Shown here in pieces: positions 7,109 through 17,155 of a stretch of 64,000 bases of DNA. Made by a program: the position numbers and the translations under genes. How positions within the stretch are numbered: position 1 is the stretch's first letter; each line of letters opens with the position of its first letter. This DNA comes from Gracilimonas sp965227785 (lineage in GTDB: Bacteria > Bacteroidota > Rhodothermia > Balneolales > Balneolaceae): NCBI RefSeq assembly GCF_965227785.1, contig NZ_OZ245785.1:2852001-2916000 (forward strand). The letters are read 5' to 3'. Under the pieces are notes generated by a model, which worked only from the letters and a program-made list of their open reading frames with translations, was not told where the DNA came from and did no database searches.

Positions 7109-10100
7109 TCAATTAAGAATGCCCCTGCCGTCTATGTTGACGTTAGCGATGATGTACACATCACCGTATTTAAACACCGGTCGCTTGCCCGCATCGAAGT
7201 AGTGGAAATAGTGATTGTCTTTGCCTTTTTCGTCATCGGCGTAGATAATCTTATCGCTCACGTACATAATGCGGTCGGCATAGCCGGCACTGATCAGTTT
7301 CTCGCCTAAAGGCGGAAACAGCTCATAATCGTAGTCATCTGCCGGGAAATGATGAAACTCCTCAAACATTTCGGCGGCTTTCGGGTCATTGTAAGCTCCC
7401 TTGGAGAGCCTCATTAAACTGGTTGGAAACACATAAATAGTGGTGCCTTTGGCGTTGATGATCATCGCCAGATCATCAGATTCGGCTTCCACGCGTTGCA
7501 TGTAGCCCTTGGCGTCGATGTACTCCAGTTCCTTGACGATGCCGGAATAGACCAGTGGTTCTTCATAGAGGGTTTTGAGTACGCCGTGTCGTTTGGTGGT
7601 TTTTGCAGGCACACTGTCCGCCTTGTTCTCACGAAGTTGAGGCGATCCTTTGGGTGCACTGCCTTTTAGCGAACCCACATCACGGACAGTGATCGTTTTG
7701 CGGATCTTGTATTTCGGGGCGATCCGGTTGATCTCTTCATACAGCTCGTTCCGGTCATCGTAGCTCACCGCCACCAGCTGGTTGACCACATCGTTGAGTT
7801 CGATCACGGTCTTCTGATTGTTTTCGCTTGCGGTTTTAGACGCTTCCAGCTCTGTTTTGGTATCTGCCAGCACCTTTTGAAGTTCAGCCAGCGTTTTCTC
7901 GGTCTGCTTTAATTCACTGCTTAGCAGTTCCATGCGGGACTGGGAGGTTCTGATCCACGCTTTTTCGAGTTCCAGGAATAGCTCCGCCAGTTTTCGGGTG
8001 ATAATCGGCTGCCACTTTTTGATGGTAAACATCCCGGCGGACTCTTTGATGGCCTTGAAGCTTTGCTCGTTTCCAACCTCGTCTTTTTTGGCCTTTTCGG
8101 CTTCGATGTCGATGCCGTATTCCGCGTAAAAATCTTCCTCCGTGGCAATGATGTTGCCAAGGTTGCCGGAGATGGATTTGCCCTGTCCGGTCTTTTCTTC
8201 CAGCGTCCACCCGAAGGCAGTGGCCAGCTCTTTGGAGGCCATACGTTTGATGGAACCCCACGTCTGCTTGTTGTAGAACGAGCGGTCAGGGATATTGCTG
8301 TCGGGGATCAGGTGAAACCATACCCGCCCGTTGGCATTGTTTTCGGGCACGTCCAGCACGGTTTTCATGCGGTAGCCGGAAATGCGTTTGGAGTCGGAGC
8401 TAAGCTGGATATCGAGCTGGTACGGCTCGCCGTTCCACCCGTACTGCACGTCAAACAGGTTCTCCTTTAACGCTTTTTCAGCGCTTTCGGGAAGCTTTGA
8501 GTTTTGTAAGGCCGATTCCCGCTCTACCACGCTTTTCATGCGATCCTGTTTTCCCTGGATATCGGTGGTCGCCTGCGCTTGGCTGGCTTGGAGTCGTTGC
8601 ACTTCAGATTCCAGGTTGTCAATCCGGTCATCGAGTACGTTCTTTTGAGCTAAAGCTTCGAAAAATTGTTTTACTCGCGGATCGGAGTTGGTCGCGGCTA
8701 CCATCTGCTCGTATTCCAGTGACTCCGAGTCGCCACCCGTGGACACTTCACGCACGGTGCCAAAGAACAGGTCATCAATCCAGCTCTGTTTTTTGGAGAC
8801 CAGTTCCAGCCGGTACTGATCAAAGGAGTCCTGCATTAGGTAGTAGTGAATCTGAACTTCCCCATACTGATTCCCCTGACGAAGCCCGCGCCCGTTGCGC
8901 TGCTGGATTTGCGAAGGCGTGTAGGGAACGTCCATGTGGTGCATGTCGGTCGTCCACTTCTGAAGGTTCATCCCCTCGGCAATCGACTGGTTGCCAATTA
9001 CCACCCGGTACTTACCCTGGTTGAAATTGTCCTGCACTTCTTTCTTAAGCGCTTCCTTGTCGTCTTTGCTACTCACGGAGTAATCATCCCCGTTTTTGCT
9101 CGTGCCAATGATAGACCCGTTGATGATCGCAATCTGCTCTTTGGGGATTCCGGCTTTGACCAGCTCGGATTTGATGAGCTGATGGAAACTACCTCCCTGA
9201 GACTGATGAAGGCTGATCCAGTCGCAGAATATAATCTGGTTGCGAATAGCAGGGCTGGCTGGATTGGATCGGCTTGCTTTGATCTGCTCCCATTCTTTAT
9301 TGAGCTTATGGGCGCGTTCGGTAGCTTCTTTTTCGTTGCCAAAGATGCCTTCGCTCCATGTGTGTTCTGGTTTTTTGGGCTCCAGTATATGCAGGGGCTC
9401 ATACACTTCTTTCTTTTCATCCCAGACCACCCAGTAGCCGCTCTTTTCTTTTACCACACCCTTGCTGGTAATGACCTCAATATGGGATGGGTTCTCCCGG
9501 AGGTGCGGAGGAGTCACGGCAATCTGTCCTCTGCCTGGCCGGTGAAAATAGTCGCCGTATAGGTCTTCCGGCACCATTTCGGGAGCGGGATTGGAACGGG
9601 CCCCGTAGGAAGCGGCCACGTTTTCGACCATTGCTCCAAGCTTGAGGTAGGATCGGTCGATACCTTCAAAATCCTTGTCGTACACCCGCAGGTCGGTCGC
9701 AATTTTGCTGCCATCGCCGGTAATTACAAGAAAGTTGTCGCGGGTTTCGCACTGCCGGTCTTTCATGCAGGCGATGACCTCGTTGGCCCGGAGGATAATG
9801 TCATCAAAAAGAAGCTTATGCAGCTCGCTGGGCTCAATAATCACGTTTCGGGTACTGGCCTTGGGGCGCTTGAATTTGGGTTCGAGCACCTTGGGTTTTC
9901 CATCCTTGCCATTGACCGTTTTACCGTCCTCATCCTGAATATAGTCTGGGAATTCCTTGTAAAAACCAATCAGCTGATCGTAGCTCTTGATGTCCATTAC
10001 CTCGTCAATGATCTTGCGCATTTCCGGCAGGTTGTAGTACCCGGCCACCACACGCTCGGAGCGGTATTCTCCGTTGGTCTTTTTGACGATCTTTTCTTCT

Positions 10101-13100
10101 TCCCGGACAAACAGGTTAATGAAGTTATCGAGGTTTTCAATTTCGTATTTGGCCAGCAGATCCGGGGCGCATAGGTTAAGCATGTGCCACACCTCTACCG
10201 GAGAGTTCACGACCGGGGTTGCGGTAAGCACAAACACGTTTTTATGGCCCACTTTGCTGAACAGCCACCGCGTTTTTTGCAGGGTGTCTTCGGCTCGCTG
10301 GGAAGGCTTGTTCGCCGAGATTCCCAGCTTGGCGGCTTTGGCCGAACCCAGGGCGTTTTTGTAGAAATGCGCCTCGTCAAAGAACAGGCAGTCCACGCCC
10401 AGCTCGTCAAAGAAAATATCGGTTTCAAGGCGCTTGGAATGCGCCACATTGCGGAGCTTGGTTTCCCATTCTTCCATCTGCTTTTCCATGCGTTTCATCA
10501 TGGAGGTTTTGGCCGCTTTCGAGATGGCCTCGTCTTCTTCAAGCAGGTCCTCAAAATTTTCCAGCATTTGGTTGAAGTAGTCGATGCGCTCCTGGTAAAT
10601 ACGAGCCTGCTCTGCCGGAGACAATGGAAGTGATTTAAAGGCGTGGTCGGCGATAAAGATAGCGTCCCAGTTGTAGAGCTGGGCCATCGTAAGTTCTTTA
10701 TGCTTGTCTCCACCGGCCATTTTCATGTTGAGGACTTTGGCGTCTGGAAAGAGCATCAGGTATTCTTCCACCCATTTTTCCTGCACTTTGCCGGGCACGA
10801 CAAACATCGGTTTTCGGGCGGCTCCCTGCTGGAGGAGCACTTGGGAGGTGATAATGGAAGCCAGCGTTTTTCCGGCTCCCACATCGTGGCAGTTGGCACC
10901 TTTGCCGTTCCACACCAGCTTTTCGGCAATGGCGCGATTGTGCTTGTACACGGTAAAGTCTTTCACCCCGTAAAAGGTGTCGCTCATGCCTCGAACCCGA
11001 AGGGTGCGCCCGTCAAAAGGCGGGTTGATCACCGCGTTATAGGTATGGTTGTAGGCGGCCTCGATCATGCCTCGGACTTCGGAGGAAGCTTTGGTGCGCA
11101 CCCAGTTGTTGAACTTTTTGGGCACGTGCGTAAGCATCCGGTTGTTGTTCTGGCGCTGTATTTTTCGCGCCCGTTCGATGAGCATCTGACCGCGTTCTCC
11201 CTTCATGGATTGCGCTTCTTTGAGCGTCATAGACGGCATGAGGTTGTCGTCCTCATCATAGAATTTCAGCGGAAAGGTGCTGTCCTGAATGTACGAGGTA
11301 ATGATTTTGGTAAATGGCGTCTCGCCCCAGCCCAGGTTGTTGTCGTCGGGGGTTTCATCGCCCGTGCCCACATAACGGCCCCATTTCCGAAGCTTCATGT
11401 AGAACCGGTTGCCGAGCTCGGCTTTGTCTTTGACAAGGCCGATTTCCACTTTGTCGTAGTTCATTTCATCTTTGATCCACTCTTCAATGGCTTTGGCAGG
11501 CAGGTAAGTAAACACGTGCTGCGGGTCCACGGTAATGTTGTACACGTCGATCCATTCGGGCACCACCTCTTGTAGCGCCTTGATGTTCTTTTCCAGCTCG
11601 TGCTCCTGGGCCAGTTGCAGTTTCTCGCGCACGTTACCCGAGAGGTACTGGTAGCGAAATTCGTGGTTTGACGTGGCCGGATTCCAGTAAAAGTCAGGGT
11701 GATCTTCCAACGCTTTTTCCAGCTCCTCTTTGCTGGTCGTGCCCCCTTTGTACACCGATTGGTAGAAGTCAAGATCTAAGGTCTCACCAATACTGCGCCC
11801 GAACATGGCCAGCTCAGCCAGATCGTCGGAGTCCTTTACCGCAGGCACGTAGTTTCGGTTGAACATGGAATCGGCGTCGATGATGTCGGCGTGCACCAGC
11901 TCTCCATTAAGCGGATCTCGTTTCACAAGGGTCGTGAGCTTGTAAAGCCGGTTGTCAAACTTGAACACCTTGCGAATGTCTTCGTCTTCATCGGGAACCC
12001 CGTACTGCTCGATGTGACCCGATAAAAGCTGCTTGAATTCAGCACGGAGGGCGTCTTTTTCGCTCGTTTCCTGCGCCAGTGCGGTTATATAGTCGTCGTA
12101 TTTGTCCAGCAGCTGACAGGCCGATCGGGTGCGCGCCTCCAGTCCGGAGCCGCCTTTGAGGGTAAGCCGCTTGAAAAACCGTCGCTGTTTCTCGTAAAAA
12201 TGGTTCTCATGGAAGACGATATTTCCCGGATGGTACGACCTTGGCAGGTTAAGCATAATGCCATCATCGGGAATGTTGTACAAGGGCATCTCGACCGGAA
12301 GCGAGTAAGGAAAAGTCAGCCCGTCAGAAAGCACGGAGTTAATAACAGATTCAGAAAGTTCACCTTTCACTCCCATACGGGAATAAAACTGAACGTGGTG
12401 CCCCTGAATATGCTCACCCAACACGTGGTTTGGGTGTTCTTTATAGTACGGGTTGTAAGAAGCGGTATAGGTTTCACCATTATAGGAGACCTGACTTTCA
12501 ATCAGCTCCTCTTGGGCAAAAAGTCGGTTGAGTTTCGAGTCCACGTCCGGATGAATGTCGCCCTGATGCTCTCCATATTTCTGGAAGAAAAGAATATCGG
12601 TAGTTACCGTGGTATCGGCGTTGTCTTTAAACGCCGTTGAAGGCAGCCGGTAGGCCCCTACAAAATGGGCGCGTTGTACCATTGCCTGCCGAATGGATAG
12701 GTCTTTTTTGTCCATCGTGCCGGTTGAGGTAATTACTGCCAAGAAACCACCGGGTTTTAGGGCGTCCAGGGATTTCAGGATAAAATAGTCGTGAATGCGG
12801 GGGCTAAGTGGAGCCAGCGGGTCGCGGGTGGTATGAATTTTCAGGTCCCCAAAGGGCACGTTCCCAACCACGCCAGTCAGGTTGTATAGGGAAAGATCGG
12901 TGTCGGCAAAGTTTTCGTGGCGCACGGTCTGCATTGGGTATAGCAGACTCGCAATACGCGAACTGATGGCCGAGCGTTCGATCATGACCATCCGAAACTT
13001 GTCGCGGTCGGGAAGGAATCCGGCAAAGTTGCCCACGCCAGCGCCCGGCTCTAAAATATTGCCACCCGTGACACCCATTTGTTGAAGCTTATCCCAAATG

Positions 13101-14338
13101 AGTTTGACCACGGGGTACGAGGTGTAGTGCTCATTTAGCAAGCCCCGCTTGGACTGCTCGGTGGATTCGGTGTAGCCTAACCCGCCCGCCCCGGTGTAAG
13201 AGCGGAGTAGGTCGATATCGGATTTGGTAATCGCGCGGTCTTCCTTTTGAAGCACGGCGATAGCTGCTTCGTTGGCCTTGCGACGCTCGGAAGCCGTCAG
13301 TTTGATGGGAGCAAATTCCGACAGCTCGGTGTCACTAAACTTAAAAGTTGATTGGCCTGATTTCTTTTTGGGCTGTCCGGCGGGCTTCGATTCTTTGGTA
13401 GCGGCTTGTTTAAATACCCCATCAAAATCGACGTCGATGATGCGCCCGTGTGCCCTGAAAAGCTCCAGGGCTTCTTCTCTATGCGCTGCCGGAAACTTGT
13501 CCAGCTGAAATGCCAAGGCCAGTTTACCTATGGTTTGCTCAAAATCTGTCTGAAGCTGTTGGAGCTCGTTGCCTGGATTGGATCGAAGGGTAAGCTGGGT
13601 TTCAAGGGCTTCCAAATCGACCAAATACGGCTTCAGTTTATCCGCCGAATCGGTATCGCCCTGGTCGGCTTTCCACGCGAGTTGGGCCAATTCTTCCAGC
13701 AGCGCGCCATTAAGCTGGCCTACTTTATAGGGCTGGTGCGAGGCCGCCGAAATCATGGACATGCGTTTGGTTTTTACCTGGATTTCGACCGGATACTGCT
13801 CGTCCACAACAAGGATAAAATGATGAGCGCGGTAGCCTGCTGTCGGGTTTTTATACTTGTCTTCGTGTTCCCAGACTTCACCTAATTCGCCCGAGAGGAT
13901 ACGCTTCACCATCTGATCGACCTGCGCCTGTGTTTCGGCAATAGCCATACAGCCTGCCACATCGGTCAGGCCGGTAGTATATTTTTCTCCGGCTTTGGCA
14001 GCAATCTTTTCGGTAAACGGAAACCGCTTGCGAATGAGTTTACCTAGCGTGGAATACACTTCTTTAATGCGGCCTTTTACCACCAACGCCAGATTCATAG
14101 CCAAAAGCCCCTTCATGACTTTCTTTAGGGCCGGGATGTAGTTGTTTTTCGCCTCAATCACTGCCTTGATCTGCGGTGCCAGTTCGGCCTCAGAAACCGG
14201 GGCGGTGTCGCCCGGAGTAAGCGGGTTGGGATCATCAATATTGACAATGCCGTCGGAGTCCCAGTCACCCAGCCAGTGATCAAAGTCGCCGGTGGACAGG
14301 TGGGTAATCTGGTCGATATTTGTATAAACTGCTGGCAT
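7109..14338 (-). CDS. Giant polyvalent protein: RelA/SpoT-like + N12-class methylase + SNF2-type helicase
   Basis: The protein has 2409 residues. Domains in order: a Ca-binding-like Asp repeat (DSDGIVNIDDPNP) near 27-40, then a RelA/SpoT-like nucleotidyltransferase region, about 105-215 (DVAGCMAIA, GYRAHH, PVEIQVKTKRM). Next is an Ado-Met methylase of the N12/DarB-like type, with motif I LEPGAGVGNFAG near 430 and NVPFGD near 493. An SF2 helicase follows, with HDVGAGKT near 1150, FFDEAHFYK near 1320 and QQRNGRGLRQG near 1813. Coiled coils lie near 1880-1950 and 2110-2190. Known: such polyvalent proteins of phages and conjugative elements are delivered with the DNA and protect it from host defences. 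The Arg usual in the synthetase DxxGxR motif is Met here, so alarmone synthesis is doubtful. Confidence 0.85.
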   Translation of the reverse strand: MPAVYTNIDQITHLSTGDFDHWLGDWDSDGIVNIDDPNPLTPGDTAPVSEAELAPQIKAVIEAKNNYIPALKKVMKGLLAMNLALVVKGRIKEVYSTLGKLIRKRFPFTEKIAAKAGEKYTTGLTDVAGCMAIAETQAQVDQMVKRILSGELGEVWEHEDKYKNPTAGYRAHHFILVVDEQYPVEIQVKTKRMSMISAASHQPYKVGQLNGALLEELAQLAWKADQGDTDSADKLKPYLVDLEALETQLTLRSNPGNELQQLQTDFEQTIGKLALAFQLDKFPAAHREEALELFRAHGRIIDVDFDGVFKQAATKESKPAGQPKKKSGQSTFKFSDTELSEFAPIKLTASERRKANEAAIAVLQKEDRAITKSDIDLLRSYTGAGGLGYTESTEQSKRGLLNEHYTSYPVVKLIWDKLQQMGVTGGNILEPGAGVGNFAGFLPDRDKFRMVMIERSAISSRIASLLYPMQTVRHENFADTDLSLYNLTGVVGNVPFGDLKIHTTRDPLAPLSPRIHDYFILKSLDALKPGGFLAVITSTGTMDKKDLSIRQAMVQRAHFVGAYRLPSTAFKDNADTTVTTDILFFQKYGEHQGDIHPDVDSKLNRLFAQEELIESQVSYNGETYTASYNPYYKEHPNHVLGEHIQGHHVQFYSRMGVKGELSESVINSVLSDGLTFPYSLPVEMPLYNIPDDGIMLNLPRSYHPGNIVFHENHFYEKQRRFFKRLTLKGGSGLEARTRSACQLLDKYDDYITALAQETSEKDALRAEFKQLLSGHIEQYGVPDEDEDIRKVFKFDNRLYKLTTLVKRDPLNGELVHADIIDADSMFNRNYVPAVKDSDDLAELAMFGRSIGETLDLDFYQSVYKGGTTSKEELEKALEDHPDFYWNPATSNHEFRYQYLSGNVREKLQLAQEHELEKNIKALQEVVPEWIDVYNITVDPQHVFTYLPAKAIEEWIKDEMNYDKVEIGLVKDKAELGNRFYMKLRKWGRYVGTGDETPDDNNLGWGETPFTKIITSYIQDSTFPLKFYDEDDNLMPSMTLKEAQSMKGERGQMLIERARKIQRQNNNRMLTHVPKKFNNWVRTKASSEVRGMIEAAYNHTYNAVINPPFDGRTLRVRGMSDTFYGVKDFTVYKHNRAIAEKLVWNGKGANCHDVGAGKTLASIITSQVLLQQGAARKPMFVVPGKVQEKWVEEYLMLFPDAKVLNMKMAGGDKHKELTMAQLYNWDAIFIADHAFKSLPLSPAEQARIYQERIDYFNQMLENFEDLLEEDEAISKAAKTSMMKRMEKQMEEWETKLRNVAHSKRLETDIFFDELGVDCLFFDEAHFYKNALGSAKAAKLGISANKPSQRAEDTLQKTRWLFSKVGHKNVFVLTATPVVNSPVEVWHMLNLCAPDLLAKYEIENLDNFINLFVREEEKIVKKTNGEYRSERVVAGYYNLPEMRKIIDEVMDIKSYDQLIGFYKEFPDYIQDEDGKTVNGKDGKPKVLEPKFKRPKASTRNVIIEPSELHKLLFDDIILRANEVIACMKDRQCETRDNFLVITGDGSKIATDLRVYDKDFEGIDRSYLKLGAMVENVAASYGARSNPAPEMVPEDLYGDYFHRPGRGQIAVTPPHLRENPSHIEVITSKGVVKEKSGYWVVWDEKKEVYEPLHILEPKKPEHTWSEGIFGNEKEATERAHKLNKEWEQIKASRSNPASPAIRNQIIFCDWISLHQSQGGSFHQLIKSELVKAGIPKEQIAIINGSIIGTSKNGDDYSVSSKDDKEALKKEVQDNFNQGKYRVVIGNQSIAEGMNLQKWTTDMHHMDVPYTPSQIQQRNGRGLRQGNQYGEVQIHYYLMQDSFDQYRLELVSKKQSWIDDLFFGTVREVSTGGDSESLEYEQMVAATNSDPRVKQFFEALAQKNVLDDRIDNLESEVQRLQASQAQATTDIQGKQDRMKSVVERESALQNSKLPESAEKALKENLFDVQYGWNGEPYQLDIQLSSDSKRISGYRMKTVLDVPENNANGRVWFHLIPDSNIPDRSFYNKQTWGSIKRMASKELATAFGWTLEEKTGQGKSISGNLGNIIATEEDFYAEYGIDIEAEKAKKDEVGNEQSFKAIKESAGMFTIKKWQPIITRKLAELFLELEKAWIRTSQSRMELLSSELKQTEKTLAELQKVLADTKTELEASKTASENNQKTVIELNDVVNQLVAVSYDDRNELYEEINRIAPKYKIRKTITVRDVGSLKGSAPKGSPQLRENKADSVPAKTTKRHGVLKTLYEEPLVYSGIVKELEYIDAKGYMQRVEAESDDLAMIINAKGTTIYVFPTSLMRLSKGAYNDPKAAEMFEEFHHFPADDYDYELFPPLGEKLISAGYADRIMYVSDKIIYADDEKGKDNHYFHYFDAGKRPVFKYGDVYIIANVNIDGRGILN

Positions 14339-14341
14339 AGC

Positions 14342-15760
14342 TTAGCTAAGGACTTTTTCTAAAAAGGTGTCAAGTTTGGCTTGGCTTTTTCGAGCGGCTT
14401 CCAGGTCCACCTCAGCCTTTGGAATGGCCTGCTCTTTGGGCTTAGGTGCCGGTTTGGATTTTTTTGCGGCCGGTTTTTTCTTGGCTGTTTTCTTCTTGAG
14501 CGGAGTAGGCTTTCGCTTAGGCTTCTTCTTTGTGTTGGATTTTCTTGCTGGCGGACAATCTGAATTCTTACTCTGAAGCTTTTCCTGCCTTCGGTACTCC
14601 CGCGCGCCCAGTACTTTTTTCGCGTGATCTTGGGCGAGGATCTGTACTTCCAGATTTCCGTGCTTTTTCACCAGCTGGGCCCAGGATGCCGCAAATCCGC
14701 CTTTGGCCCCCTCGGTGCAAATCTGGGTTTTCAGCTCTCCGTCAATGAGCAACTCCACGATGTAGCGTTTGTTGTAGTAGTCGGGCACATAGCGAATGCT
14801 CAGTGTTGCCCGTTCGGACTCCCCGGAATGCTGTTTGGCGTAGCACGGCATTTTGGAGCCGAGCAGTGAATTCACCCGTTTCCAGGAGCGCAGTTTGTGG
14901 AGGGTATTGATTTTTTTGAGTGAGATCGTAAATGGCAACTCTACGGGATTTTCGCGTGGCTCGCTGTGCGTGGGATTCATCAAATAGCTTCCTCTTTTTG
15001 ACACCCAGTGGGCTGCCTGCTGTTTAGTGAGACCAAATTCATCCTGAAAAAAGTCGATGAGTTCCTCATCAGTTGAGGTCTCATTATTAGAAAGCTGGTC
15101 TTCCACGCCTTCATGCTGGCTTTGCGTAAGCGGGGGAATAATTTTTAGAGTTTCGGCAGTGGCTAATGTGCCAAATGGAACATCGATGGCATTTAATAAC
15201 TGATAGCGGTTTTTTTCGGTCTCAGCCAGTCCCTCTTTGGTTACTTTAATTTCAATGTCGCATTCGTGTGCGATACTGGTGTTGCCCTTATACTTGCCAT
15301 CTTTGGTCGCATGGGCCACCATGATGAAACCAATGCCTTGTTCGCGGCACCACTGTGCCAGTTCTACCGTGGAGGCGTCTTTGGCGTCAATGACAGAAAT
15401 GGAATCCAATACGCAAAAGGCAGATCTGTTTTTCAGCAGGGTTTCTTTTAGCGATGTGAGTGATTTCCACTTAGTAAAGTTCAGGTTGTTGTGGGTCGCT
15501 TTTAATCGCTTGACTCGGTCAATGAGTGTTTTACCGAAATGTTCTTCGGCTGGTATATATTCGACTCTACCGTGCTGTGCAAGAGCGTTTGCAAGGCCTA
15601 AACTGAAGGTGGACTTTCCGGCCCCTTTCTCACCCCAGATAAAGATGACGGCATTTTTCTCCGGTTCCCCAAGAAGTGTACCATAAGGTTCGGCAATCTT
15701 GATGCCTTTGATGTTTATTTTTGCCAGTTCTTTGGCGCTCAGAGTATTCTGGATGTCCAT
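14342..15760 (-). CDS. RecA/RadA-like ATPase with Lys/Pro-rich tail
   Basis: Walker A GEKGAGKST (residues 43-51), Walker B AFCVLDSISV (Asp119) and the RadA-like sensor region IMVAHATKDGKYKGN mark a RecA-fold ATPase of the RadA/RepA (AAA_25) type. The middle part (about 210-390) is unassigned. Residues about 395-440 form a Lys/Pro/Ala-rich basic tail likely to bind DNA. It lies three bases upstream of the polyvalent gene. Recombination or replication loading is the conservative call. As the only other P-loop ATPase of the virion block it is also a weak candidate for genome packaging. Confidence 0.7.
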   Translation of the reverse strand: MDIQNTLSAKELAKINIKGIKIAEPYGTLLGEPEKNAVIFIWGEKGAGKSTFSLGLANALAQHGRVEYIPAEEHFGKTLIDRVKRLKATHNNLNFTKWKSLTSLKETLLKNRSAFCVLDSISVIDAKDASTVELAQWCREQGIGFIMVAHATKDGKYKGNTSIAHECDIEIKVTKEGLAETEKNRYQLLNAIDVPFGTLATAETLKIIPPLTQSQHEGVEDQLSNNETSTDEELIDFFQDEFGLTKQQAAHWVSKRGSYLMNPTHSEPRENPVELPFTISLKKINTLHKLRSWKRVNSLLGSKMPCYAKQHSGESERATLSIRYVPDYYNKRYIVELLIDGELKTQICTEGAKGGFAASWAQLVKKHGNLEVQILAQDHAKKVLGAREYRRQEKLQSKNSDCPPARKSNTKKKPKRKPTPLKKKTAKKKPAAKKSKPAPKPKEQAIPKAEVDLEAARKSQAKLDTFLEKVLS

Positions 15761-15761
15761 A

Positions 15762-16082
15762 TCAACGGTTCCTCATTTTTTTAGCGATCACAATTAAAGC
15801 ACCGATGGCAATGCCAGCCAGAACAGCTTTGGTCAGCATGGCTTTTTTATCTGTTTTTATGTTTATTGGAGCATTGGATACCCCCAGTTTTGAAAGTAGT
15901 GTTGGCCCGGCCTCTCCGGTTACCGGAAGAGAATACCTACGTTGAGCTTTCATAACGGCAGATTGTGTTTCACTTCCAAATTTTCCGTCAATACCATATT
16001 GAGGTAGATCAAATCCTGCTTTTTGCAATCCTGCTTGGAGCCTGATTACCTGTTGTCCTGAGGCGCCTTTACTGAGAGTCAT
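15762..16082 (-). CDS. Peptidoglycan-binding domain protein with C-terminal membrane anchor
   Basis: Residues about 1-65 form a PG_binding_1 domain: SKGASGQQVIRLQAGLQKAG, then YGIDGKFGSETQSAV. A C-terminal helix (about 83-101) ends in Lys-Met-Arg-Asn-Arg. It binds peptidoglycan while anchored in a membrane. It overlaps the upstream gene by four bases (ATGA). Known: such domains help phage enzymes dock on the wall. Here it would recruit the virion membrane to the host wall during entry, beside the membrane-anchored transglycosylase at 2032. Confidence 0.8.
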   Translation of the reverse strand: MTLSKGASGQQVIRLQAGLQKAGFDLPQYGIDGKFGSETQSAVMKAQRRYSLPVTGEAGPTLLSKLGVSNAPINIKTDKKAMLTKAVLAGIAIGALIVIAKKMRNR

Positions 16083-16474
16083 TTCTTCGATTTTGAGTTA
16101 TACGTTCGATGTGCAAGCACACCTATTGTGATACCGATCAGAAGCGTAGAGCTATACTTTATCAGTGGTGATTTAGCTGAGGATGATAAAGGATCATCGG
16201 TAGTTAATTTCTTTGCCAGAGCCACCAGATCCACATACTCGAAGTAGGCGTCAATGACTCCGGCGTTCTGTTCATATACCCTGGTGATACCTGCTTTACT
16301 GGTGGTCAGGTTGGCCAGGTTGAGTCCCATCGTGGCAAGCTGGCCGCGACGACCACTTGTGGCGCTCTGAAGTTTCCCCGCAAACAGCTTAAAGGCGTTT
16401 TGCGAGGTGCGTTGCAGGTAATCGTCCATGCCGTGTAATGCAGTACCGGTATGTGGTATAAAAGTTGATTTCAT
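16079..16474 (-). CDS. Tail-anchored protein of unknown function
   Basis: The 131 residues have an Ala/Gly-rich helical N-terminal two-thirds and one C-terminal membrane helix (about 106-122, LLIGITIGVLAH), followed by a short basic tail. Start and stop overlap the neighbours by four bases on each side, so translation is coupled. It lacks the SGY N-terminal motif (it begins MKSTFIPHTG). A virion membrane component is likely from context only. Confidence 0.55.
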   Translation of the reverse strand: MKSTFIPHTGTALHGMDDYLQRTSQNAFKLFAGKLQSATSGRRGQLATMGLNLANLTTSKAGITRVYEQNAGVIDAYFEYVDLVALAKKLTTDDPLSSSAKSPLIKYSSTLLIGITIGVLAHRTYNSKSKK

Positions 16475-17154
16475 TCGGCAGGTACTTTAGGAGCTAAGGC
16501 TTTTACACCCGCCCGAAGTCCAGGGAGCATGGGGGCTAAGAAATAAAGCCCCGCACCAGCAACCGATATAATGATCACCCGTTTGAGTAGCGTATTCACC
16601 TCCCCAAGGGTGTTACCCGGTCCAAGTTCGGGCATCTTGTACCACGACTCGGTGGGTGGAGAATACACCCCGGACTGCTCGCCGGTTTTCTGGTCCAGGT
16701 CGAGGGAAATGGGTGCTGACTTTTCGATGAGATCTGAAGCGGGTAGCTTGCTTAAATCAACATCATCTGGGTACACTTCAAAAATTACTTTATGGCCCGA
16801 GGTTGGAACAAACGAGCGGTCAAAAACGAGTCGTCCCTGTGCGCGGCAACCGTCCATCATCGACGTTCGGAACCGCTGGAAGCCTAACACCGATCTGGTC
16901 TGCTCCGAGCGAACCACCACAAGGGCGTCGGGACATTGACCCCAGCTGGCCATAAACGGTAGAAAAAGAACTTTTGCCCAATTACGGAAGGTTTCAATTT
17001 CAAGGTCAAGCGAAAACGGAACCCCGCTGGGCGGGTTCCCCGAGGCGGGGTTACGCCCGATAATGCGAAGTTCTACAGCCTCGGAGCTTATGATATTGCT
17101 GGACAGGTTGAGCTGCCCGAGTCCGGTGTCGATATATCCAGATTGCGCGTTCAT
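16471..17154 (-). CDS. Tail-anchored beta-domain protein with N-terminal SGY motif
   Basis: The 227 residues start MNAQSGYIDTGLG. A soluble beta-rich domain follows (about 25-150, two Cys residues at WGQCPDAL and DGCRAQG), then a flexible Pro/Gly linker and a membrane helix near 188-207. The SGY motif plus GLG is shared with the proteins at 1639 and 18191. It does not match a family known to me. The layout fits a virion protein whose globular domain is held to the membrane. Confidence 0.55.
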   Translation of the reverse strand: MNAQSGYIDTGLGQLNLSSNIISSEAVELRIIGRNPASGNPPSGVPFSLDLEIETFRNWAKVLFLPFMASWGQCPDALVVVRSEQTRSVLGFQRFRTSMMDGCRAQGRLVFDRSFVPTSGHKVIFEVYPDDVDLSKLPASDLIEKSAPISLDLDQKTGEQSGVYSPPTESWYKMPELGPGNTLGEVNTLLKRVIIISVAGAGLYFLAPMLPGLRAGVKALAPKVPAE

Positions 17155-17155
17155 T

